Shown in pieces: positions 28,973 through 37,250 of a stretch of DNA of 64,000 bases. The stretch lies in NCBI RefSeq assembly GCF_027359925.1, contig NZ_CP114767.1, positions 2,418,001 through 2,482,000 of the forward strand, read 5' to 3'. Both the position numbers and the translations under genes were made by a program. The notes below the pieces were generated by a model. The model was given only the letters and a program-made list of their open reading frames with translations. It had not been told where the DNA came from and did not search any database. Source of the DNA: Hymenobacter canadensis. GTDB lineage: Bacteria > Bacteroidota > Bacteroidia > Cytophagales > Hymenobacteraceae. Numbering within the stretch: the stretch's first letter is position 1; every line of letters starts with the position of its first letter.

Positions 28973-30331
28973 TTACATGGGCTTACCGGAAAAATACCGA
29001 TGGCGCTTTAATATGGTGGCAAGATAGGGGTTTGCCACGCTTACGCCATGCACCAGCTCTGGAGTGGGCCGAAACGCTACCACTCCGTGCGGGCGGGGCG
29101 CCAACCACCCTGACTTATACGGATCGAGCCCGGCACGCTGGCAGGCCGTGGTAATATCAGCTGCCGTGCAAGTTGCCTCGTTTATCAGTACCTCCCAAGG
29201 CAGCGGCAGGGCATTCCACACCTGGGTATTCGGGTCGAGACCCTGGCCGGCACTGTGGTGCCAGGCCACTACATCAGCCGCCATCAGGCGCAGTGCTTTG
29301 CCGAAGCACATGGCCTCCAGCACAAATTCCATTCCCAGGGCGTACAGCAGGTTAATCCAGTTGTCGCGGGCCTTGTTCCAGGCTCCGGCGGCGGCATTCC
29401 AGGTAGACGAGTCGTCTCCGCGCTTCACTACCATCGTGTGGCGAGCAAATGAATTTACCTCCCATACTTGCTTGAGGTACGTTGCCAGGCTGTGCAGAAT
29501 GGTTGTCCACTGGCCCAGCAATTCTCCTTGCCGGGCAGCAGAAAGCTGGGCCAGCACGCCAGGAGCAGGATACACCTGGGCCAGGGCCCACCAGTTAGTA
29601 GTAGCTTTCGGAACCGGCGGTACCGGCGTCAGCCACTGGGCCAAGCCCTTGCGCGCAGGCTCATAACACCGCTGCAACAGCATTTCGGCCACTTCGTCAA
29701 ACGGGCGTTGCTGTCCCGAAATGGTGAATTCGCTTCGCAGGTTGCAGCGCGCTGTGTAGTAGGCAATGAACGCCGCAGTGGCCTCATCCCGTGCAAACTC
29801 CTCGTAGGAAATCTGGTGCGCCAACCCATGTTTGGCTAACTGCTCCATCTCCGCCTTATACGCTTCCGCCTGCATTTTTTGCAGCTTGTGTTCGATGTGG
29901 CGCAGGCTGCGAAACAGCTTATTGTACTGTCTTTTCGATATATCCAGGCCAGCCGCTTTCCGGCCAGTACGATCCAGGCGGTGGTTGAGGTAATCATTCT
30001 GTCCCGGTTCCTTGCTGATCAAGGGACTGAGCTGACACAACACCGCTTCCACTTCCGAGCTGGCAGCATAGCGGAGGGCTTCGTTTATTTCCGTCTTGAA
30101 TAACTCGGCCGCTTTGCGCACCTGCTTTTCGGCCCCTACCGGTGCCCGGAATACCTGGCTCATGGCCGTGTGTTGCCAAAAGCTCCGGCGCAGCGAATGG
30201 TTGACAGCCCGTTGTAGTATAGCTAACTGGCCACGGTCCAGTTGATGCTCCAGAAGCGGCAGAAGCATCTCGGCAACATCTTCCGGCCGCCGGCGCTGAC
30301 TTAAGGTTGTGTGTAGTTCCTGTAAACTCAT
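28973..30331 (-). CDS. 452-residue unknown protein encoded just upstream of two tRNA-like genes
   Basis: I do not recognise this family. It is soluble-looking, helical and rich in Ala, Gln and Arg, with no signal peptide or membrane segment. Its N-terminal half has basic helices (VNHSLRRSFWQHT, LFRSLRHIEHKLQKMQAEAYKAEMEQ, about 40-170) that could bind RNA. The C-terminal half holds long, conserved-looking motifs rich in Trp and Gly: VVKRGDDSSTWNAAAGAWNKA, ALGMEFVLEAMCFGKALRLM and VAWHHSAG (about 300-380). The tRNA-like genes follow on the same strand after 30 and 110 bases, with no terminator visible between, so protein and RNAs are probably one unit. The Gre-like gene lies 51 bases upstream. 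Confidence 0.8.
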   Translation of the reverse strand: MSLQELHTTLSQRRRPEDVAEMLLPLLEHQLDRGQLAILQRAVNHSLRRSFWQHTAMSQVFRAPVGAEKQVRKAAELFKTEINEALRYAASSEVEAVLCQLSPLISKEPGQNDYLNHRLDRTGRKAAGLDISKRQYNKLFRSLRHIEHKLQKMQAEAYKAEMEQLAKHGLAHQISYEEFARDEATAAFIAYYTARCNLRSEFTISGQQRPFDEVAEMLLQRCYEPARKGLAQWLTPVPPVPKATTNWWALAQVYPAPGVLAQLSAARQGELLGQWTTILHSLATYLKQVWEVNSFARHTMVVKRGDDSSTWNAAAGAWNKARDNWINLLYALGMEFVLEAMCFGKALRLMAADVVAWHHSAGQGLDPNTQVWNALPLPWEVLINEATCTAADITTACQRAGLDPYKSGWLAPRPHGVVAFRPTPELVHGVSVANPYLATILKRHRYFSGKPM

Positions 30332-30382
30332 CGGATTGGATAGGCCAGAGGTAAATGAGCTGTCGAAATAATTACCCGAATG

Positions 30383-30835
30383 TCACTGAATTTCCTCAAT
30401 CCGGACCGGCTTGCCGTTGAACGCAGCTGCCTCCCCGGCGCGCTTGCCGGCCAGCGCCGCTGCCACCGGTGCGGCGGCCGATACGGCAAAGTAGTCCTTC
30501 CCCTCCACGGTGAACTTGCCCGCGCTGATACCGAGGTAGAATATGCCCATGCTGGTGTGTACCAGGGCGCCAGGCCGCACAGTGTCGCAGGAAAGGTCGG
30601 GATGGATACGTTGCAGCTCGCCCTGAAGCTGTTGGGCCTGCCGCAGCTGCACGGTGTTTCGGTCCCGCTCATTCTGGGCCATGGCGCGGCCGGTTTCGTA
30701 CTTATCGCCGGCGCTACTCTTGGTTTCGGAATTGGCCGACTCCTGGGCCGCCTGGATGGCAGCCTGGCAGGCGTCGATACGTTCCTGCACGTAGGCCAGG
30801 CAGAGGGAGTGGAGGGTGGGTTTTAGTGAGTTCAT
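30383..30835 (-). CDS. Gre-like coiled-coil protein
   Basis: 150 residues from the ATG at 30835 (MNSLKPTLHSLCLAYVQERI); a TTG three codons earlier is possible. N-terminal half is a long charged helical pair (DACQAAIQAAQESANSETKSSAGDKYETGRAM... LRQAQQLQGELQRI), the C-terminal half a small beta domain (ALVHTSMGIFYLGIS, YFAVSAAAPVAAAL). That architecture matches Bacteroidota proteins related to transcript-cleavage factors GreA/GreB, often mislabelled 3-oxoacyl-ACP synthase. The second gap of acidic tip residues is not obvious, so cleavage activity is uncertain. Lies 51 bases upstream of the 452-residue gene. Confidence 0.65.
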   Translation of the reverse strand: MNSLKPTLHSLCLAYVQERIDACQAAIQAAQESANSETKSSAGDKYETGRAMAQNERDRNTVQLRQAQQLQGELQRIHPDLSCDTVRPGALVHTSMGIFYLGISAGKFTVEGKDYFAVSAAAPVAAALAGKRAGEAAAFNGKPVRIEEIQ

Positions 30836-30880
30836 GATGCGCAATCAAAAAATCTGATGGTTGGTGGCGTCTCAACTGCA

Positions 30881-31243
30881 TTAGCAGAGACTTTTGAGAA
30901 AGCCGCCAAATTTTTGGGTGAGCACGGGTTTGTAATAGAGAATATTCTCATGCAGAACCACTTCCACCTCTTCCTCTAAGTCGAGCAGCGGCCCCGTGCT
31001 GGAAGCGTATTTCAAACGAGCACGCTGCAAGCCGCCTTCCTTCGTGATGTAGTCCACCTGAGGATATTCCAGCCAAGTCCAGCTTCCGGCCACTCGAACG
31101 TACTCGCTCTTGTAGTCCACTACCACTGCCCAGGTGTGAAACCCTTCTCGAAGGATTTGTTTGCTCTTCGCTCGACTCAGCAGCCATACGGCTACCAGTC
31201 CGCAAGGAACCAGAGCATAGGGTATAATTGAGCTTAATTTCAC
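30881..31243 (-). CDS. small membrane-anchored protein, DUF3592-like
   Basis: 120 residues. One N-terminal membrane helix (IIPYALVPCGLVAVWLLSRA) followed by a beta-rich domain (HTWAVVVDYKSEYVRV, EYPQVDYITKEG, VEVVLHENILYYKPVL). The pattern of a membrane helix and a domain that opens with VVDYKSEYVRVAGSW is reminiscent of DUF3592 proteins, but the match is by eye only. No partner or enzyme motif. Base composition is less GC-rich than nearby genes. Confidence 0.6.
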   Translation of the reverse strand: MKLSSIIPYALVPCGLVAVWLLSRAKSKQILREGFHTWAVVVDYKSEYVRVAGSWTWLEYPQVDYITKEGGLQRARLKYASSTGPLLDLEEEVEVVLHENILYYKPVLTQKFGGFLKSLC

Positions 31244-31308
31244 TTTACCCTAATTTGTAGAGACATCTGCCCCCGGTAAACACAATAGAATATTGGCGCT
31301 TATTCCCG

Positions 31309-31788
31309 TCAGGTGCCGGGCAGTAGCCAACCGGTAGCCAGCAATGGCAGCAAATCCCGAAGCCGGGCTTCCTGCTGCCGGGTGAAGTCCAAACATACAA
31401 CCGTATCAATTGCTTCCGTCGCCATATTCGGGGCCAGGTTAACGGCATACCACAAGGCTTCGGCTAAATCGGGGTCGGCAGTAGTTACAGGCGCATAGTC
31501 GTAATCGAACGGAAGCTGGTGCTGTTCTTCCCATTCCAAAGCCTGCAGCACAATCTCCATATCGAAATCGTCCTCCAGCGTGGCCGCCCACTGCCCGGTG
31601 CAGCCAATGCCGGCTGGGGACCGGTGCAGACAAACAGTCAGCGCCGTATTCGGCACTTGCGCGGCTTCGTCCGCAATGGCCAGCAGTAGCCAATTGGAGT
31701 GCGGCAGCTGCGCAGCCCAGGCTTCATGAGCCGTGGACACATACTGAACACTCAGGTTGTTGACAGAGCCGAGTACCATAAGTTTCAT
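31309..31788 (-). CDS. unknown cytoplasmic protein
   Basis: 159 residues, acidic, with no signal peptide or membrane helix. Features visible are paired segments LPHSNWLLLAIADEAAQVPN and LPLLATGWLLPGT, and many Trp and Asp residues (EDDFDMEIVLQALEWEEQHQLPFDYDYAP). I do not recognise a family or catalytic motif. It starts 18 bases from the end of the HAD gene on the same strand and is likely co-transcribed with it. Confidence 0.6.
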   Translation of the reverse strand: MKLMVLGSVNNLSVQYVSTAHEAWAAQLPHSNWLLLAIADEAAQVPNTALTVCLHRSPAGIGCTGQWAATLEDDFDMEIVLQALEWEEQHQLPFDYDYAPVTTADPDLAEALWYAVNLAPNMATEAIDTVVCLDFTRQQEARLRDLLPLLATGWLLPGT

Positions 31789-31806
31789 GCGTCTACTTCC
31801 TGCAGC

Positions 31807-32253
31807 CTACGTTGCTTCCTGCATCATACGCTTCACTGCTGTGGTCCACTGCATATCTTTGGGCTGTACTACCACCACCCGAAAGCCGTGCCGCTCGCCT
31901 TCCAGCCGCACGCCTTCGGAATCATCTACCAGCAGGTCGAGGCCAAACGTGGGCGGGTGCTTGCTACACTGGGCCCGCACTTCCCGGTTGTGGCGCGGCT
32001 GATTGACGACACCATCCAGCCGGATGCCGTGCAGCCAGAACAGCCGCCGGATATGCCACACGCTGCGGTAAGACGTAGTATACACCCACACTTCCCACCC
32101 CTGCGCCCGACAGTAGGCCACCAATTCCATTACTCCTTGCCGCAGTCCTTCCGCACCCAGCAGACGCGCCAGCAGCGGCCAGCGGGGTTGCTCCAGCGGA
32201 AACGGGTAGTTGTTGCGGATGAGCGTATTGTCGAGGTCGAAGGCGAGGCGCAT
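31807..32253 (-). CDS. HAD-superfamily hydrolase
   Basis: 148 residues from the ATG at 32253 (MRLAFDLDNTLIRNNYPF). Motif I is DLDNT (Asp6, Asp8), motif II is the TTSY segment (WEVWVYTTSYRS), and the acidic motif IV is LLVDDSEGV. A small phosphatase with only a short cap, close to the NLI/5'-nucleotidase-like type; substrate unknown. Upstream open frame to 32541 is antisense to the GH3 gene region and lacks features. It is followed by two unknown genes on the same strand. Confidence 0.75.
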   Translation of the reverse strand: MRLAFDLDNTLIRNNYPFPLEQPRWPLLARLLGAEGLRQGVMELVAYCRAQGWEVWVYTTSYRSVWHIRRLFWLHGIRLDGVVNQPRHNREVRAQCSKHPPTFGLDLLVDDSEGVRLEGERHGFRVVVVQPKDMQWTTAVKRMMQEAT

Positions 32254-32282
32254 TACCAGGGATGCTATGTAAAAACGCTTCC

Positions 32283-33779
32283 TTACCCAACGCCCAGCAG
32301 CCCTTCCGCCAGCGTCCGGTCGTTGCTCAGGCGGGGCACTTTGTTCTGGCCGCCGAGTTTGCCCTGGCTTTTCATGTAGCGCTGGAAGGCCCCGGCCGGC
32401 AGCGGCGTGAGCAGCAGTGGGGCCAGGATGTGGCCGGCCAGCAGGTCGTCGTAGTAGGTGTTGCGCTGGCGCAGGCCCGTGTCGAGGGTGGCAGCGAAGG
32501 CGGCAGGGTTGTGGGGAGGATGGGCAAATTCCACCAGCCACTCGTGGCGGGAGGGCACGGCAGGGTCGTCGCTGACGCGGGGCGCGACGGTGAACTCCAC
32601 TACTTCCGTCTCGGGATGCTGGCGCATGGCTTCGCGCAGGGTCTGCTCCACTTCTTCGCCGATAACATGCTCGCCGAAAGCCGACAGGAAGTGCTTGATG
32701 CGGCCCGACACCACCACCCGAAACGGGTACTTGCTCACGAAACGCACCGTGTCGCCGATAGAGTAGCCCCAGAGGCCGGCGTTGCTGCTCAGCACCAGCG
32801 CATACTGGCGGTCCAGCTCCACTTCGGCCAGCGTCAGGCGGGGCGGGTTAGGCTCGAAGAACCGCTCGGCCGGGATGAACTCGTAGAAGATGCCCGCGTC
32901 CAGCAGCAGCAGCAGCCCGGGGTTGCCGGGCTCGTCCTGGAAGGCCAGAAAGCCCTCGGAAGCCGGAAACAGCTCCACGCTGTCCACGGGCCTGCCGATG
33001 GTGTCGAACAGCTTTTTGCGGTAAGGTTCGAAGTTGACGCCGCCGTACACGAACAGGTCGAAGTCGGGGAATACCTCCCCCACCGGCCGGCCCGTGCGCT
33101 GCACAATCCGGTCGAAGTACATCTGCACCCAAGGCGGAATCCCCGAAATCAGCGTCATGCGCTCGGACAGGGTTTCGTCCACAATCCGGTCGAGCTTGGT
33201 TTCCCAATCCTCGATGACGTTGGTGGCGTAGCTGGGCAGCTGGTTGCGGCGCAGGTAAGCTGGCACGTGGTGGTTCACGATGCCCGACAGCCGGCCCGTG
33301 TGAATGCCGCCCACCGTTTCCAGCTCCGGCGAGCCAGACAGAAACATCAGCTTGCCGTCCAGAAACCGGCTTTTCCCGGTACGGTGCACGTAGTGGAGCA
33401 GCGCATCCCGCGCCCCGTTGATGTGGTTCGGGATACTGTCCTTGGTGAGCGGAATGTATTTGGCGCCGGACGTGGTGCCCGAGGTTTTGGCCAGGTACAG
33501 TGGCTTGCCGGGCCAGAGCACGTCGGCCTCCCCGGCCTTCACCCGCTCAAAATACGGCTTCAGGGCCTCGTAGTCGCGCACGGGCACGCGGGCGGCCAGG
33601 TCCTGGGCAGTGCGGGCCGTGGCCAGGTCATGGTCGTGGCCGAAGGCGGTGCGGGCGCCCTGCGCCAGCAGTTCGCGCAGCACCTGCTGCTGGGTGCCGA
33701 TAGGGTCCTGCTGCCACTGGGCATACTGGCGGGCAACGTAGGCGGCCAGCGGCCGGCTCAGGGTGGATTTCAGGCCCAT
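32283..33779 (-). CDS. GH3-family adenylate-forming protein
   Basis: 498 residues. The adenylate-forming phosphate loop KTSGTTSGAKYIP is at 98-110, and LFPASEGFLAFQDEPGNPGLLLLLDAGIFYEFIP, VLSSNAGLWGYSIGDTVRF and HVIGEEVEQTLREA mark the GH3 fold with its C-terminal subdomain. Bacterial GH3 proteins probably link an acyl acid to an amino acid or similar through an acyl-adenylate, like the plant auxin and jasmonate enzymes; the bacterial substrate is not known. It is cytoplasmic by sequence. TACATTTA on the minus strand (33806-33813) is a near-consensus -7 box. Confidence 0.88.
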   Translation of the reverse strand: MGLKSTLSRPLAAYVARQYAQWQQDPIGTQQQVLRELLAQGARTAFGHDHDLATARTAQDLAARVPVRDYEALKPYFERVKAGEADVLWPGKPLYLAKTSGTTSGAKYIPLTKDSIPNHINGARDALLHYVHRTGKSRFLDGKLMFLSGSPELETVGGIHTGRLSGIVNHHVPAYLRRNQLPSYATNVIEDWETKLDRIVDETLSERMTLISGIPPWVQMYFDRIVQRTGRPVGEVFPDFDLFVYGGVNFEPYRKKLFDTIGRPVDSVELFPASEGFLAFQDEPGNPGLLLLLDAGIFYEFIPAERFFEPNPPRLTLAEVELDRQYALVLSSNAGLWGYSIGDTVRFVSKYPFRVVVSGRIKHFLSAFGEHVIGEEVEQTLREAMRQHPETEVVEFTVAPRVSDDPAVPSRHEWLVEFAHPPHNPAAFAATLDTGLRQRNTYYDDLLAGHILAPLLLTPLPAGAFQRYMKSQGKLGGQNKVPRLSNDRTLAEGLLGVG

Positions 33780-33818
33780 GTGGTAAGAGGCGGAAAGTAA
33801 GGCCGTAAATGTAATGCG

Positions 33819-34361
33819 CTACTGCGCCACTCTCTGCCAGCCTTTTTCCTTGAAGCGGGACGTATCTATAGGTACGGCAAGCTGCCATAGCCCTAACACA
33901 GGTGTGAGCTTAACGACTCGGTGCTGTGGATAACCGGTTGCAAAACCATCATCCCGGGACTGTGCCGCTATGCGAACTTCTGCGTCAGTTATGTTCCTGT
34001 ATAGAATCTGCTCGTCTTGCCAGATTGCCTGATGACCAATCCAATAAAGCCCCAGGTACATCAGGGAATAGCAAAAGGCTGGTACAGTCAGGAAAGCGGC
34101 ACCACCCATTAGCAAATACCGTAGGGGTGGCCACACCGTCGAAGCGCGCAAATTCAAGATCAACGCAATGGGCCATAACCAGCCCAGACCTATCTGCAGG
34201 ACGTGAAACAGAATTTGAATCTCTGCGCTATCAACCAATTCAATTTTAGCGTAACTCGACAGTAATTCGATGCTCCAGAGCGTGCATCCTGTCCAGCCTA
34301 AAGCAATAATCCAACTATTGGGACGAGCGGACGAAAGCGAATCTGTAGTAGAAGACAGCAT
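33819..34361 (-). CDS. hypothetical membrane protein
   Basis: 180 residues from the ATG at 34361 (a TTG three codons earlier extends it). Three or four membrane helices are apparent: WIIALGWTGCTLWSIELL, ILFHVLQIGLGWLWPIALIL, LLMGGAAFLTVPAFCYSLMYLGL. A soluble C-terminal tail follows (EQILYRNITDAEVRIAAQSRD ... TPVLGLWQLAVPIDTSRFKEKG). No family recognised. Base composition is lower in GC than the flanking genes, which may indicate later acquisition. Confidence 0.6.
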   Translation of the reverse strand: MLSSTTDSLSSARPNSWIIALGWTGCTLWSIELLSSYAKIELVDSAEIQILFHVLQIGLGWLWPIALILNLRASTVWPPLRYLLMGGAAFLTVPAFCYSLMYLGLYWIGHQAIWQDEQILYRNITDAEVRIAAQSRDDGFATGYPQHRVVKLTPVLGLWQLAVPIDTSRFKEKGWQRVAQ

Positions 34362-34471
34362 TCTTACCAAGGGTTTGCAGGCTACGAAAACGAATATAGA
34401 AACCCCAGTTAGGACTTGGCAGTATGCTAGGCATATTCAACCATATTCCTGTTTTACGAACCCCAACTCCC

Positions 34472-34900
34472 ATGATCAACCAACGTGGCAATGCCGTCTG
34501 GAACGGCGACATCAAAGGCAGCGGCGAAGTTTCGACGCAAAGCGGCGTAGTAAAGGCTCCTTACTCGGTAGGCGCGCGCTTTGAAGGCCAGAAAGGCACC
34601 AACCCCGAAGAACTGATTGGCGCGGCCCACGCCGGCTGCTACACCATGTTCCTGACCGGCCAGCTCACCAAAGCCGGCGCTCAGGTCAAGCAGATTCGCA
34701 CCGAGTCGAAAGTAACGCTCGACACCTCCGGCGACGTCCCGAAAGTGGTGAAAATCGTTCTTACCACCGAAGGCGAGGTGGAAGGCATCACGCAGGAAGA
34801 ATTTCAAAAGCAGGCCGAGAATGCCAAAGAGCATTGCCCGATTTCACAGCTGCTCAAAGCCGTACCCGAAATGGAGCTGGCCTCGGCCACGCTGAAATAA
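34472..34900 (+). CDS. osmC: OsmC-family peroxiredoxin
   Basis: 142 residues from the ATG at 34472 (MINQRGNAVWNGDIKGSG). The two redox cysteines are Cys56 (GAAHAGCYTMF) and Cys122 (EHCPISQLL), the OsmC/Ohr pair that reduces organic hydroperoxides. Length and motifs fit the YhfA/OsmC branch (catalytic AHAGC and NCP-like HCPIS). Cytoplasmic. No regulator (OhrR) is next to it. A run of hydrophobic codons upstream in frame (34424-34471) is not family-like. Confidence 0.9.
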   Translation: MINQRGNAVWNGDIKGSGEVSTQSGVVKAPYSVGARFEGQKGTNPEELIGAAHAGCYTMFLTGQLTKAGAQVKQIRTESKVTLDTSGDVPKVVKIVLTTEGEVEGITQEEFQKQAENAKEHCPISQLLKAVPEMELASATLK

Positions 34901-35041
34901 GTTGGCGGTTGTTAGTTGCTAGTAAGAACAACCCTGACAGCCGACAACTCACAACTGACAACCCGTTAGCAAAACCGGTTGCGCCGCGTGCGTTGCCGGT
35001 TTTTCGCTTTCTTTGCTTTTTGTTGCGACCATCACCGATTT

Positions 35042-35530
35042 ATGCCCACTACTTCTACCCGCATCCGGCTTCAGCCCGCCAACACTTCCCGCATCCCGTT
35101 TTGGGGGCAACTGTTCATCGGCTCACTCTGGATTGCCTACACCGTGGCGCTCATCGTCACCGACCAGGGCCTCAACGATCTGCACTTTCTGCACTACGTG
35201 TTTCTGGTGTTCAGCCTGATCTACGTGGGCTATGTGCTGGTGCATAATGCGCCGGTTTTCGGCACGCAGAGCTACCTGGAGTTCACGCCCGGCTACATCG
35301 TGCACAAGGCTGGCCTGTTCCGCGCCAAGCAGGTAATTGCAGCCGAGAACATCAGTCGGCTGGAGCTGGTGCCGCGCCAAGTGCGCGTGCACACCCACAA
35401 CGACGGCACCTACGCCCTGAGTTTGCGCGAAGTGCGCGGCCGCAAGCGCCGGCGTCTGCTCATGGAGCAGCTGCGCGCTTTCGCTGCTCAGTACCAGATT
35501 CCGTTCGTGGAAGGCCCGGCCGTTGCGTAA
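35042..35530 (+). CDS. membrane protein with PH-like C-terminal domain
   Basis: 162 residues from the ATG at 35042. Two membrane helices (FWGQLFIGSLWIAYTVALIVTD and LHYVFLVFSLIYVGYVLVH) are followed by a small beta-rich domain (YLEFTPGYIVHKAGLFRAKQVIAAENISRLELVPRQVRVHTHNDGTYALSL) that looks like a PH-like bacterial membrane-associated domain. No enzyme motif. Function unknown; it is close to dnaA only by convergence. Confidence 0.65.
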   Translation: MPTTSTRIRLQPANTSRIPFWGQLFIGSLWIAYTVALIVTDQGLNDLHFLHYVFLVFSLIYVGYVLVHNAPVFGTQSYLEFTPGYIVHKAGLFRAKQVIAAENISRLELVPRQVRVHTHNDGTYALSLREVRGRKRRRLLMEQLRAFAAQYQIPFVEGPAVA

Positions 35531-35550
35531 CGCCGACTATCTGCCAGCAT

Positions 35551-35584
35551 AAAAAAAGGCTTCCCGCTGGGGAGGCCTTTTTTT
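35551..35584. terminator. bidirectional terminator between the membrane-protein gene and dnaA
   Basis: AAAAAAAGGC followed by TTCCC pairs with GGGGAGGCCTTTTTTT, an A/T-flanked stem that gives a U tract in either direction. It separates two convergent genes (stops at 35530 and 35600). Confidence 0.9.
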
Positions 35585-35599
35585 GTGGTCAGGAGGCCT

Positions 35600-37096
35600 T
35601 TAGCGGCCGGCAAACTTCTTGCGCAGCTCCACAATCTGGCTGCGGAAGTTCTTGTCGGAGTCAATCAAATCCGACACGGTCTGCACCGAGTGGATGACGG
35701 TACTGTGGTCGCGGCCGCCGAAGTGGTGGCCGATGCTCTTGAGCGAGTGGCTGGTGTGCTCCTTAGCGAAGTACATGGCCACCTGCCGGGCCGTCACCAC
35801 TTCCTTTTTGCGGGTTTTAGCTTTCAGCAAATCCAGCGGCACGCTGAAATATTCGGCGCAGGTTTTCTGGATGAAGTCGATGTTGACCTCTGCCTCCACT
35901 TCCTCGATGATGTGGCGTAGCGCCTGCTTGGCCATTTCCAGGTCGATTTCGCGGCGGTTGAGGCTGCTCTGGGCCACCAGCGAAATCAGCACGCCTTCCA
36001 ACTCGCGCACGTTGGTGTTCACGGAGTGCGCCAGGTATTCCACCACCTGCGGCGGGATGTCGATGCCATCCTGCTGCATTTTGTTCTGGATGATGGCCAT
36101 GCGCGTCTCGAAGTCGGGGCTTTGCAGGTCGGCGGTGAGGCCCCACTTAAAGCGGGACAGCAGCCGGTCTTCCAGCCCTACCAGGTCGCGCGGGGGGCGG
36201 TCCGAGGTCATCACAATTTGCTTGCCGGCCTGGTGCAGGTGGTTGAAGATGTGGAAGAACATCTCCTGCGTCTTGTCCTTGCCCGACAGAAACTGCACGT
36301 CGTCGAGAATCAGAATATCCACCAGCAGGTAGAAGTTCGCGAAGTCCTGCACGGCATTGGCGCGCAAACTCTCGATAAACTGGTTGGTGAACTTCTCGGC
36401 CGACACGTAGAGCACGAACTTGTCGGAGTTGGAGCTTTTGATGTGGTTGCCGATGGCCTGCACGAGGTGGGTTTTGCCCAGGCCCACGCCGCCGTACACC
36501 ATCAGCGGGTTGAAGCTGGTGGTGCCGGGCTTGTTGGCCACGGCGAGGCCCGCCGAGCGCGCCAACCGGTTGCAGTCGCCCTCGATGTAGTTTTCGAAGG
36601 TGTAGCTGCCGTTGAGCTGCGAGTGCAGGTAGTTGCGGTCGATGGCCTTGCTGGCCTCGAACGGGTTGCGCAGCATAGTGGCCGACGAGGCCGGCGCCGC
36701 CGCCGCGCCCGCCACGTGCCGCGCCGACGACGACATGGGGCCGCTGGCCAGGGCCGCGGCCGGCGTAGCCACGTCGGCGGGGCCGGCGGCTTTACGGGCG
36801 GTGGGCAGGTTGAGGGTGCGGGGCTGGTTCTGGCTGTTGCCCTGGTCGACCACGATGCTGTATTCCAACCGCCCGTCGGGGCCCAGCTCCTGGTGGATGG
36901 CCCGTTTCAGCTCCTCTACGTAGTGCTCCTCCAGAAATTCGTAGAAATACGTACTCGGCACCTGAATGATGAGCACATTGTTCTGCAGATGCACCGGCAT
37001 GATGGGCATGAACCACGTTCGGTAGCTCTGCTCACCAATATTCGCTTTGATGACGCGAAGGCAATTGGCCCAGACTGTACGGCAATCCTTCAGCAT
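35600..37096 (-). CDS. dnaA: chromosomal replication initiator DnaA
   Basis: 498 residues from the ATG at 37096 (MLKDCRTVWANCLRVIKANI); the open frame up to 37180 adds a non-conserved stretch. Domain I about 1-85, a Pro/Ala-rich linker about 100-165, AAA+ domain with Walker A GGVGLGKTH near 202 and Walker B LILDDVQFLSG near 262, and the DNA-binding HTH with GGRDHSTVIHSV near 462. DnaA opens the origin. The neighbours are not dnaN or recF, and no cluster of DnaA boxes is visible, so oriC is probably not here. A single DnaA-box-like sequence is 97 bases upstream. Confidence 0.97.
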   Translation of the reverse strand: MLKDCRTVWANCLRVIKANIGEQSYRTWFMPIMPVHLQNNVLIIQVPSTYFYEFLEEHYVEELKRAIHQELGPDGRLEYSIVVDQGNSQNQPRTLNLPTARKAAGPADVATPAAALASGPMSSSARHVAGAAAAPASSATMLRNPFEASKAIDRNYLHSQLNGSYTFENYIEGDCNRLARSAGLAVANKPGTTSFNPLMVYGGVGLGKTHLVQAIGNHIKSSNSDKFVLYVSAEKFTNQFIESLRANAVQDFANFYLLVDILILDDVQFLSGKDKTQEMFFHIFNHLHQAGKQIVMTSDRPPRDLVGLEDRLLSRFKWGLTADLQSPDFETRMAIIQNKMQQDGIDIPPQVVEYLAHSVNTNVRELEGVLISLVAQSSLNRREIDLEMAKQALRHIIEEVEAEVNIDFIQKTCAEYFSVPLDLLKAKTRKKEVVTARQVAMYFAKEHTSHSLKSIGHHFGGRDHSTVIHSVQTVSDLIDSDKNFRSQIVELRKKFAGR

Positions 37097-37148
37097 CAAG
37101 TAGTTAGTTACGAAATTCGGTGGTGTCTGGGCAGAATAGCAGAGGCGA

Positions 37149-37171
37149 GAACGGGCCCCGGAAGGGCCCGT
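37149..37171. terminator. hairpin in the dnaA leader
   Basis: AACGGGCCC (37149-37157) pairs perfectly with GGGCCCGTT (37163-37171) and, on the plus strand, is followed by a T run. On the dnaA strand the same stem sits 52 bases before the ATG and ends without a T run, so as a terminator it serves plus-strand RNA only, although no plus-strand gene ends here. An attenuation role in the dnaA leader is possible. Confidence 0.5.
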
Positions 37172-37192
37172 TTTTTTCAAAGGGAGACAAAA

Positions 37193-37201
37193 ATGTGGAA
37201 A
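37193..37201 (-). promoter_or_regulatory. DnaA-box-like sequence upstream of dnaA
   Basis: The minus strand reads TTTTCCACA, one mismatch from the TTATCCACA DnaA box. It lies 97 bases before the dnaA start, where DnaA autoregulation would be expected. A single site, so suggestive only. Confidence 0.35.
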
Positions 37202-37250
37202 AGTCAGGAGAGAAAAAACCGTTTTACCCCTTGTATTTGTCCGGCTTTTA

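Noticed and set aside
32262..33800. 512-residue plus-strand frame opposite the GH3 gene, and similar long frames opposite mutA, pgi, dxr and dnaA
   Set aside because: All are shadows of strongly supported genes with intact family motifs on the other strand.
34361..34471. Extended OsmC start near 34424
   Set aside because: The added residues are not conserved in the family, and the 34472 ATG gives the known N-terminus.
37097..37250. Replication origin next to dnaA
   Set aside because: Only one DnaA-box-like sequence, no AT-rich unwinding region and no dnaN or recF neighbour.
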